The notes under the pieces were generated by a model. The model saw only the letters and a program-made list of their open reading frames with translations, searched no databases and was not told the origin of the DNA. Positions 1 through 5,232 of a stretch of DNA of 5,232 bases are shown in pieces; positions within the stretch are counted from its first letter, which is position 1; every line of letters starts with the position of its first letter. The stretch is from NCBI GenBank assembly GCA_014379925.1, contig JACMKY010000588.1:1-5232 (forward strand), read 5' to 3'. A program made the translations under genes and the position numbers. The stretch is from Cytophagales bacterium. GTDB lineage: Bacteria > Bacteroidota > Bacteroidia > Cytophagales > ES-bin-26.

Positions 1-896
1 CCACCACCGATCCGGAAACGAATCGCGGCATTCCCCGCGCCAGCCGGGAAGCCATCCTGGCCCAAGTGCGGGAAGATTATCAGTTCGCGTTGGATCAAAT
101 ACCGGCGGCCCCGGCCAACGCGGGTTTTGCCGGAGTGAATACGGTAAGGGCGGCTTTGGCCCGGTATCACTTGTACGCGGGCGACTGGTCCCTGGCCGAA
201 CAATACGCCACGGAGGTAATCAATTCCGGTAAATATACCCTGGCACCCCAGTACGCCGATCTGATTACCAAGGACTTTACTTCCGAAGCCATCTTCGAGA
301 TGGGCTATACCCTCAGCGATGATCCGGGAACGGGTTCGGTAGGGTTGAACAATTTGTTCGTGGGAAGGAGGGAGATTATCCCGTCCAACCAGGCGGTCAT
401 CGCGCTGAACGCGACGGAGGCGGGAGACCGGAAAAATTCCGTCACGTTCAACCCGGTCAACCTCAAGGGCAGCGACAACGGGTGGACGGTCCGGAAATAC
501 GGCACGGCGGACGAGGACAACAACAACATTGTGCTCTTCCGCCTGGGCGAGATGTACCTGATCCGGGCCGAAGCCCGGGCGCGGCAAAACCGGGTGACGG
601 GGGCCAGCAGCGCCGTTGAAGACCTGAACGTGCTCCGGCGACGGGCGAAAGCCCCGCTGACGAACGAGGGCGTGGTGGGACAAGCGGCGGTGCTGCTGGA
701 AATTGAACGGGAACGGCTGTACGAACTGGCTTTCGAAGGACACCGCTGGTACGACCTGGTGCGCACCGAACGGATTGACCCGGTGATGACGGCTTTCTCA
801 CCCAACTGGAAAAGCACCTACGAGCAACTGCCCATTCCCTTGAACGAAATCCAGAACAACCCCGCCCTGGCCAACGACCAGAATCCGGGATACTGA
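1..896 (+). CDS. SusD/RagB family outer-membrane nutrient-binding lipoprotein (5' end outside the window)
   Basis: The reading frame is open from the window edge (first full codon at 3) to TGA at 894-896, giving about 297 codons. The GTG at 66 is internal: the upstream residues (TDPETNRGIPRASREAILAQ) read as ordinary SusD-like sequence. SusD proteins usually have about 450-600 residues, so the lipoprotein signal and N-terminal part are missing. Visible family features are a TPR-like helical stretch (ALARYHLYAGDWSLAEQYA), the segment FRLGEMYLIRAEARAR, the hallmark ELAFEGHRWYDLVRT about 60 residues from the end, and the typical ending LPIPLNEIQNNPALANDQNPGY-like (split here: LPIPLNEI, then NPALANDQNPGY). 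Members are surface lipoproteins that form the lid over a SusC/RagA TonB-dependent transporter and bind glycans or peptides. A SusC gene is expected just upstream (inference). The ligand cannot be read from this fragment. The stop is followed in frame by TAA at 897-899. Confidence 0.95.
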   Translation, partial: TTDPETNRGIPRASREAILAQVREDYQFALDQIPAAPANAGFAGVNTVRAALARYHLYAGDWSLAEQYATEVINSGKYTLAPQYADLITKDFTSEAIFEMGYTLSDDPGTGSVGLNNLFVGRREIIPSNQAVIALNATEAGDRKNSVTFNPVNLKGSDNGWTVRKYGTADEDNNNIVLFRLGEMYLIRAEARARQNRVTGASSAVEDLNVLRRRAKAPLTNEGVVGQAAVLLEIERERLYELAFEGHRWYDLVRTERIDPVMTAFSPNWKSTYEQLPIPLNEIQNNPALANDQNPGY

Positions 897-906
897 TAAC
901 TGATAT

Positions 907-1716
907 ATGACTTGCCAATCTTTCCGCGTCTTTTCGGAGCGCTTTCGCCTGCTGGGGCTGGGCCTCCTCCTTCCGTTCTCTTCCTGCGAAAAGAAGGAAA
1001 TTCTCTTTCAGGGACCCTACTTCGTTCGCTTTACCGATCCGTTGGGTTCCTCGCGCGAGAGCAACAGCAAACCCGTTCAGATTTCGGTGCATAACGTGGG
1101 GCCGCAGTTGAACGAACCCATCACCGTTGCCTACGCCATCAGCGGGTCGGCCCGGGAAGGCGTGGACTACCGGATCGAGGGAACGCGGGGAACGGTGACC
1201 ATTCCGGCCAATCAGAGTTTCGGCTACATCACCCTGCGGCTCATCAACAACGCCAACAACATCCTGGAATCGCAGAACGTGGTGTTTACCCTCACCGGAG
1301 TCACGCCGGAAACGTTGAAGGTGGGTACCAGCAAGGAAGGCATCATCGGCAAAAGCACCACGTTTACCATCCAGGACGATTGCATCCTCAGCGGTACGTA
1401 CCTCGGTACCCGCGGTTCGGGGGCGCCTCCGGTCGAAAACATCGCCATCACCAGCACCGATTGCCTGGAATACACCCTGTCCAACTGGGACGTGAACGTG
1501 TTTGAGAACCCGAGCCGGCGGAGCCTGCGCTTCATCGACAATGGCGACAACACCTTGCGGATTCCCGCGCAGGAAGACCCTACCCTGTTCGATTCATTGG
1601 CCACCGTTCAGGGAAACGGTTCGGTCAACCCGGCGACGCGGCGGATCACGCTCAACGTGCAATTGGTCGACTTCAAGGATTCCCCCACGTTCCAGATTAC
1701 GTACATACCCGATTGA
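907..1716 (+). CDS. Surface lipoprotein with Calx-beta-like domain, SusD-associated
   Basis: This 269-residue protein starts with a basic then hydrophobic signal (R7, R12, R14; LLGLGLLLPFSSC) ending in a lipobox Cys27, followed by EKKE, so it should be a lipoprotein. ATG 907 is the only upstream start that keeps the signal, and no clear Shine-Dalgarno precedes it. Residues about 38-157 resemble a Calx-beta or related immunoglobulin-like fold: alternating strands, the pattern REGVDYRIEG (83-92), TVTIPANQS, a run of hydrophobic strands and the closing TFTIQDD. Residues about 158-269 form a second, beta-rich domain that begins at Cys159 (partner perhaps Cys186) and contains GNGSVNPATRRITLNVQL; I do not recognise it as a named family. 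The gene begins 10 bp after the SusD-like gene, so co-transcription is likely. By position it would be an accessory surface binding protein, analogous to but not evidently homologous with SusE/SusF. The molecular role is unknown. Confidence 0.85.
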   Translation: MTCQSFRVFSERFRLLGLGLLLPFSSCEKKEILFQGPYFVRFTDPLGSSRESNSKPVQISVHNVGPQLNEPITVAYAISGSAREGVDYRIEGTRGTVTIPANQSFGYITLRLINNANNILESQNVVFTLTGVTPETLKVGTSKEGIIGKSTTFTIQDDCILSGTYLGTRGSGAPPVENIAITSTDCLEYTLSNWDVNVFENPSRRSLRFIDNGDNTLRIPAQEDPTLFDSLATVQGNGSVNPATRRITLNVQLVDFKDSPTFQITYIPD

Positions 1717-1721
1717 ACCCC

Positions 1722-2207
1722 ATGAAACACCTCTTCCACGTGGCCGTTCTGATCGGCTTGATGGCGGCATTGACCGGTTGTTCCGAGAAGCTCGACCCGC
1801 AGCCCGCCACGTATTCGCAGTTGCTGACCGGCAGCACCAGCAAAACCTGGCGGCTCAGCAGCGTCCAGGTCTTGTCGAAAGGCCAGCAGCCCACCAACAT
1901 TTCGGCCTCCCGATTCGGCTGCGAAGGCGATGACCTGTACGTTTTCTACGCGGACGCGGAAAAAAGTTTTGAGGTAACGGAAGGGGCCTCCTCGTGTGAA
2001 GCGGGCGATCCCGACCTGGTGGTGGAAAACACGTGGTCCCTGGTAAACGCCAACGCCACCCTCATTTTCGTGGTGCCCCTGCTGACCAGTTCGCCACTTC
2101 CCTTCGTCGTCAAAAGCCTCACCCAGACCAACCTCACGGTTGAACTGTATTTTGAGGACGAAGACGACACCAGTTACCAGTTCCTGTTCACTTCGCAGGG
2201 AGGATAA
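1722..2207 (+). CDS. Small lipocalin-like lipoprotein, function unknown
   Basis: The protein has 161 residues from ATG 1722. A TTG at 1713 is in frame but overlaps the previous stop and would add only three residues before an already complete signal, so ATG is preferred. The signal MKHLFHVAVLIGLMAALTGC contains a textbook lipobox (LTGC, Cys20), followed by SEKLD. The mature part starts with a short linker, then LLTGSTSKTWRLSSV (Trp43) of the kind that opens lipocalin-like domains of Bacteroidota lipoproteins, then C67-E-G-D-D-L, Cys92 and Trp105 with beta strands after each. Cys67 and Cys92 could form a disulfide (inference). The gene starts 5 bp after the Calx-beta gene and is probably the last gene of that operon. 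It shares its Cys/Trp spacing with the lipoprotein at 4888. Lipocalin-like folds often bind small hydrophobic ligands, but no ligand is indicated here. Confidence 0.85.
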   Translation: MKHLFHVAVLIGLMAALTGCSEKLDPQPATYSQLLTGSTSKTWRLSSVQVLSKGQQPTNISASRFGCEGDDLYVFYADAEKSFEVTEGASSCEAGDPDLVVENTWSLVNANATLIFVVPLLTSSPLPFVVKSLTQTNLTVELYFEDEDDTSYQFLFTSQGG

Positions 2208-2408
2208 CCGGGCAGACACCTGGTTCGCCCACGAACGGTCGGTGATGAACGAGCGTAAACGGGGCCATCCGCCCGGAATAAATTTTAAAAAAACTGAATA
2301 CTAGGAAGATACGGATAACCCACCCGAAGCACGGGACATTCGGGTGGGCCAACCAGTGGTTCGCTCTACTTTACGCGTCGATGAATGACGGCTGATTATT
2401 CAAGAAAA
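2208..2408. other. 201-bp intergenic region between the putative SusD operon and the protease gene
   Basis: No coding sequence is supported here. It holds a 5-bp hairpin with a CCCA loop just after the lipoprotein stop (arms 2223-2227 and 2232-2236), a distant 6-bp complementary pair (CCGGGC 2208-2213 with GCCCGG 2271-2276), an AT-rich stretch (about 2277-2300), a perfect 10-bp inverted repeat (2319-2348) and a short near-palindrome (2351-2361). TACTTTACG at 2367-2375 partly resembles the Bacteroidota -7 element TAnnTTTG, but there is no matching -33 TTTG at the usual spacing, so I do not call a promoter. The gap and the structures suggest that the protease is transcribed separately or attenuated (inference). 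Confidence 0.6.
2319..2348. repeat. Perfect 10-bp inverted repeat with 10-nt loop (hairpin or operator)
   Basis: The left arm CCCACCCGAA (2319-2328) and right arm TTCGGGTGGG (2339-2348) are perfectly complementary, separated by GCACGGGACA. The stem has 7 G-C pairs out of 10. No run of T follows on the + strand (CCAACCAGTGG comes next), and the sequence to its left on the other strand is also not a clean T-run, so it is not a classical intrinsic terminator. It lies 61 bp before the protease start and could be a terminator of unusual form, an RNA structure in the protease leader or a protein-binding site. Confidence 0.6.
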
Positions 2409-4802
2409 ATGAAAAAAACCTTACTGTTTTTTCTGCTGGCGGGGGGAAGTTTCGGCGCCAACGGGCAGGCCCTGACCGGAACCGAGCCGAAAGAATCCGT
2501 CCAGCCTTGCGCGACGATGGCGGTAGACAGCCTGCTGCGACTCAAATACCCCGGCCTGGGCACGTTGGCGGACCTGGAACGCGACCTCCGGCAAAAGATG
2601 GCCGAACTGGAGGTGCGCAACGCCGGGGCGCGGACCGAGGCGGAAATCCTCACGATTCCGGTGGTGGTCCACGTGATCTACAACGGCGAAGCGCCCGGGC
2701 AGGGGACCAACATCAGCGCCGCCCAGGTGCAGTCCCAACTCGACGTGCTCAACGAAGACTTCCGGCGGCTGGCGGGCAGCCGGGGTTTCAACTCCAATCC
2801 GGTGGGCGCCGACGTGGAAATCGGTTTCTGCCCCGCCGCCGTAAATCCGAACGGGGGAACCCTGTCCGAAAGAGGGATTCACCGCTACAACGGAGGCCGT
2901 CCTTCGTGGAGCCAGCAAGACATCGAGAACGTACTGAAACCCGCCACCTCCTGGGATCCCGACAAATACTTCAACATCTGGGTAGTACCGGATTTGTCGG
3001 GCACCGTCTCCGGGGGTACGCTGCTGGGCTACGCGCAGTTTCCCATCCAATCCAACCTCACCGGCCTTCCCTCCGGCGGACCGGCCAGTACCGACGGCGT
3101 GGTCGTCCGCGTCCAGGCCTTCGGGTCGGCCGACAAGGGAACCTTCCCGATTCTCAACGCGGGCTACAACCGGGGCCGCACGCTGACCCACGAAACCGGG
3201 CACTGGCTGGGCCTGCGCCACATCTGGGGCGACGGACCCTGCGCCGACGATTTCTGCTCCGACACGCCCACCGCCGACGGGCCGAGCGAGGGGTGCCCCC
3301 GGGGGCGTACTTCCTGCGGGGGAACCAACCAGGTCGAGAACTACATGGACTACACCCAGGACGTGTGCATGAACGTGTTCACGCAGTGCCAGAAAACGCG
3401 GATGCGCACCGTGATGCAGGTCAGTCCCCGGCGCAGCACGCTGCTTTCCTCGAACGTATGCGGCACGCTGGTCGCTGCCCGGCCCGTCACCAACTTCGGC
3501 GCCGACAAGGCCCGGGTGCTGCGGGGTGGCCGCGTGCTTTTCAGCGACCTGTCCACCAACTTCCCCACGGCCTGGCGCTGGACGTTCGAGGGGGGCGAGC
3601 CAGCCACCGCCACCGACCGGAATCCGACGGTTACCTACGGGGCACCGGGCCTGTACCGGGTGAAACTGGTCACCACCAACGCCATCGGTTCCGACAGCCT
3701 CACGCGCGAAGGGTACATCGCGGTGTCGAGCGAGGGCCTCTGCTCGAGTCTGTCCAACTTCGGAAACGGAACGCGGTCGGTGCTGAAAGGTCCGGTCGCC
3801 AACCTGACCCGGGGCTACGTGGCCGGCCACAACAACCTGAAGCACCAGGCGAAAGCCGAGTATTTCAGCAACGACCTGGGCTACGCCAACCTGAGCGGGG
3901 CCACCCTTCGTTTCGGGCTGGTGAAGGCGACCGGGCCGGATGCCACCGTGCGGGTGACGGCCTGGAACGCCCGGGGCCTCCAGGGCAGCCCCGGGGCCGT
4001 GCTGGAATCCAAGCTGATTCCCGTCCGGACGATCCAGCAGGACCTGGCCAGCGGAGTGCCCACCCGCATCGGGTTCGATCGCAACGTGCCGCTGTTCGGA
4101 CGGGGTTTCTACGTCGGCATTGAATTGGCCTACGCACCGGGGGATACGGTGGCCCTGGTCACCACCCGGGACGGGGAATCCCAGTTCAGCACCGCCTGGG
4201 AAAGGGACAGCACCGGCGCCTGGCAATCGTACGCCATCAGCCGGGGCCAGAACCTGGCCCACGACGTGACGGCCGTGGTGGGCATGAACGCTTCCGTGCA
4301 ACTGGCTTCTTCGGCCATTTTCGTGCGGGCCGGTGAACCCGTGACGCTGAACGCCCGGGGTGCCAGCATCTTCGCCTGGGGACCCGACAACGCCGGGCTG
4401 AACACCACGCTGGGACCGCAGGTGATTGCCCGCCCTACCCAAACCACCACCTACACCGTCACCGGCTCGGGACTGGAACTTTGCAACGCCGCCGCCTCCT
4501 TCACCGTCTTCGTGACCGGCACGGTTACCGCCCTGCCGCCCGCCCTGGACGCGGGTGAGTTGATTCTTTCTCCGAACCCAGGCACGGGCCAGTTCCGGCT
4601 CAACGTCCGCGGCGGCCCGACGGGAAAGGTGCGGATCGAAGTACTGAACGTACTCGGCAATGCATTGCTGACCGCGGAGGACACCAAGCCCGGCGACGCC
4701 TACGAGCGCACGCTGGCGTTGAATCACTTGCCCGGCGGCACGTACGTGGTGCGTTTTTCGGTGGGACAAGCCGTGATTCGCAAAAAAATTGTCAAATTGT
4801 AG
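2409..4802 (+). CDS. Secreted M43 (pappalysin/cytophagalysin-type) zinc metalloprotease with PKD, Ig-like and T9SS sorting domains
   Basis: The protein has 797 residues from ATG 2409. An in-frame ATG at 2385 would put eight polar residues before the signal peptide, so 2409 is chosen. Signal peptide: MKKTLLFFLLAGGSFGANGQ, cleaved near residues 19-21. Propeptide: about 22-82, with Cys34 as a possible cysteine switch. Catalytic domain: about 83-350, starting IPVVVHVIYN. It has the complete zinc motif HETGHWLGLRH (His261, Glu262, His265, His271), the Met-turn NYMDY (Met313), the Ca-site-like CADDFCSDTP (278-287) and paired cysteines 278, 283, 296, 303, 320 and 327. All expected catalytic residues are present, so it should be active. 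A PKD domain (about 358-440; WRWTFEGGEP, PGLYRVKLVTTN), an unassigned beta-rich domain (about 445-626) and an Ig-like domain (about 628-704) follow. The type A T9SS C-terminal domain (about 713-797) has SPNPGTGQF, VLNVLG and PGGTYVVRF. It should be translocated by T9SS and then anchored or released, to cut extracellular protein; the substrate is unknown. Confidence 0.95.
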   Translation: MKKTLLFFLLAGGSFGANGQALTGTEPKESVQPCATMAVDSLLRLKYPGLGTLADLERDLRQKMAELEVRNAGARTEAEILTIPVVVHVIYNGEAPGQGTNISAAQVQSQLDVLNEDFRRLAGSRGFNSNPVGADVEIGFCPAAVNPNGGTLSERGIHRYNGGRPSWSQQDIENVLKPATSWDPDKYFNIWVVPDLSGTVSGGTLLGYAQFPIQSNLTGLPSGGPASTDGVVVRVQAFGSADKGTFPILNAGYNRGRTLTHETGHWLGLRHIWGDGPCADDFCSDTPTADGPSEGCPRGRTSCGGTNQVENYMDYTQDVCMNVFTQCQKTRMRTVMQVSPRRSTLLSSNVCGTLVAARPVTNFGADKARVLRGGRVLFSDLSTNFPTAWRWTFEGGEPATATDRNPTVTYGAPGLYRVKLVTTNAIGSDSLTREGYIAVSSEGLCSSLSNFGNGTRSVLKGPVANLTRGYVAGHNNLKHQAKAEYFSNDLGYANLSGATLRFGLVKATGPDATVRVTAWNARGLQGSPGAVLESKLIPVRTIQQDLASGVPTRIGFDRNVPLFGRGFYVGIELAYAPGDTVALVTTRDGESQFSTAWERDSTGAWQSYAISRGQNLAHDVTAVVGMNASVQLASSAIFVRAGEPVTLNARGASIFAWGPDNAGLNTTLGPQVIARPTQTTTYTVTGSGLELCNAAASFTVFVTGTVTALPPALDAGELILSPNPGTGQFRLNVRGGPTGKVRIEVLNVLGNALLTAEDTKPGDAYERTLALNHLPGGTYVVRFSVGQAVIRKKIVKL

Positions 4803-4805
4803 CGG

Positions 4806-4825
4806 CCGGGACACCGGGTGCTTTT
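4806..4825 (+). terminator. Weak terminator-like hairpin after the protease gene
   Basis: Four base pairs of CCGG (4806-4809) with CCGG (4814-4817) enclose a GACA tetraloop. After GTGC comes only TTTT (4822-4825). The stem is short and the T-run is brief and displaced by four bases, so this is a tentative call. It begins four bases after the protease stop. Confidence 0.25.
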
Positions 4826-4852
4826 AAAAACGGGCAAAAGAACGTAAATTGT
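4822..4852 (+). promoter_or_regulatory. Possible Bacteroidota-type promoter for the downstream lipoprotein
   Basis: TTTT (4822-4825) and TAAATTGT (4845-4852) are separated by 19 bases, the spacing of the Bacteroidota primary sigma factor consensus (-33 TTTG, -7 TAnnTTTG). Both elements are imperfect: the -33 lacks its G and the -7 has GT in place of TG at the end. Transcription would start about 30 bases before ATG 4888. The same 85-bp gap has an A-rich leader and no Shine-Dalgarno sequence, as is common in this phylum. Confidence 0.3.
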
Positions 4853-4887
4853 CACTCGTCACTGGTTAACCCTAAAATCTTTCACCA

Positions 4888-5232
4888 ATGAAAAAATTAC
4901 GACTCCTGGTTTGGTTGACCGTGCTGGCCTTCGTGTTCAACGCTTGCAAGAAAGAAGACAACGACGAACCAACCCTCACTAAAACGGATTTCCTGACGGC
5001 CAAACCCTGGAGAACTACGTCGCTCACCGTCAACCCCCGTTTTCCCGCCGATACCACTGGAAACAACTTCCTGCCCGCCGATATTTACAGCATCCGGGAT
5101 GCCTGTGAAAACGACGACATCAAAAAATTCAATAAAAATTTCAGCTATTCTTTTGAAGAAGGAGCTACAAAATGCGATCCAAACGCTCCCACCGTTTTCG
5201 AAACGGGCACCTGGACCCTGAGCGCGGATGAG
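4888..5232 (+). CDS. Small lipocalin-like lipoprotein (3' end outside the window)
   Basis: ATG 4888 opens a frame with no stop through the last base, giving 115 complete codons. The N-terminus MKKLRLLVWLTVLAFVFNAC is a lipoprotein signal with lipobox Cys20. It is followed by KKEDNDE, a strongly charged stretch like the lipoprotein export signals that send lipoproteins to the surface in Bacteroidota (known family knowledge; surface location here is inferred). The mature part has FLTAKPWRTTSLTV (Trp41), Cys73-E-N-D-D-I, Cys96 and GTWTL (Trp109), the layout of a lipocalin-like lipoprotein domain. Roughly 40-60 residues would be expected beyond the edge, judging from the lipoprotein at 1722. It lies 85 bp after the protease stop and may have its own promoter. 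Its second half is visibly more AT-rich than the other genes. Function unknown. Confidence 0.85.
   Translation, partial: MKKLRLLVWLTVLAFVFNACKKEDNDEPTLTKTDFLTAKPWRTTSLTVNPRFPADTTGNNFLPADIYSIRDACENDDIKKFNKNFSYSFEEGATKCDPNAPTVFETGTWTLSADE

Noticed and set aside
463..1092. - strand frame spanning the SusD end and the start of the Calx-beta gene
   Set aside because: It crosses two well-supported + strand genes, and its translation is Arg/Pro/Ser-rich without recognisable features.
1713..1721. TTG start for the small lipoprotein
   Set aside because: The ATG at 1722 directly begins a complete lipoprotein signal, while TTG would overlap the previous stop codon and add only three residues.
2367..2375. 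Promoter -7-like TACTTTACG upstream of the protease
   Set aside because: It matches TAnnTTTG only in part, and no TTTG-like -33 element occurs 19-21 bases upstream.
2381..2395. Possible leader peptide (ATG AAT GAC GGC TGA) before the protease
   Set aside because: A four-codon frame has no supporting signal and is expected by chance.
2385..2408. Earlier ATG start for the protease
   Set aside because: It would add MTADYSRK in front of a standard MKK-type signal peptide, and the A-rich sequence before 2409 fits a Bacteroidota start region.
2507..4123. 538-codon open frame on the + strand inside the protease gene
   Set aside because: It is in another frame of the protease gene, rich in R, G and P with low-complexity character and no recognisable domain.
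2421..4814. Very long open frame (797 codons) on the - strand, opposite the protease gene
   Set aside because: It is a mirror of the GC-rich codon pattern of the + strand gene. Its translation is rich in G, R, V and H without a signal, domain or motif, whereas the + strand frame has complete M43, PKD and T9SS features.
4872..5066. 64-codon - strand frame over the last lipoprotein gene
   Set aside because: It lies opposite a gene with a clear lipoprotein signal and has no features of its own.

Overview
The window looks like a piece of a Bacteroidota chromosome, most likely a fairly GC-rich member of the Cytophagales/Chitinophagales type (order-level placement is an inference). The evidence is the combination of a SusD/RagB-family outer-membrane lipoprotein, three further lipoproteins with Bacteroidota-style lipoboxes followed by charged residues, a large secreted protease ending in a type IX secretion system (T9SS) sorting domain, and start regions that are A-rich and lack clear Shine-Dalgarno sequences. 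All five genes lie on the + strand. There are no RNA genes, insertion sequences or CRISPR arrays.

Layout. Positions 1-896 hold the C-terminal ~297 codons of a SusD/RagB-like protein whose start (and presumably a SusC/RagA TonB-dependent transporter) lies upstream. It is followed 10 bp later by a lipoprotein with a Calx-beta-like domain (907-1716), and 5 bp after that by a small lipocalin-like lipoprotein (1722-2207). These three are spaced like one operon. A 201-bp intergenic region (2208-2408) follows, carrying a perfect 10-bp inverted repeat. Next is a 797-residue secreted metalloprotease of the M43 (pappalysin/cytophagalysin) type with PKD, beta-sandwich, Ig-like and T9SS C-terminal domains (2409-4802). 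An 85-bp gap with a weak promoter-like match leads to a second small lipoprotein (4888 to the window edge, incomplete), which shares a Cys/Trp fingerprint with the lipoprotein at 1722-2207.

How they may work together (inference): the SusD-like protein and companion lipoproteins would sit at the cell surface and capture a ligand for a TonB-dependent transporter. The M43 protease, exported by T9SS and either anchored or released, would cut protein outside the cell. This resembles a protein/peptide-scavenging locus in the manner of RagAB more than a glycan locus, since no glycoside hydrolase, sulfatase or glycan-sensing regulator is visible here. The ligand is not shown by the sequence. No clearly unprecedented system is visible. 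The parts most worth a second look are the paired Cys/Trp lipoproteins flanking the protease, the unassigned middle domain of the protease, and the inverted repeat between the putative operon and the protease gene.
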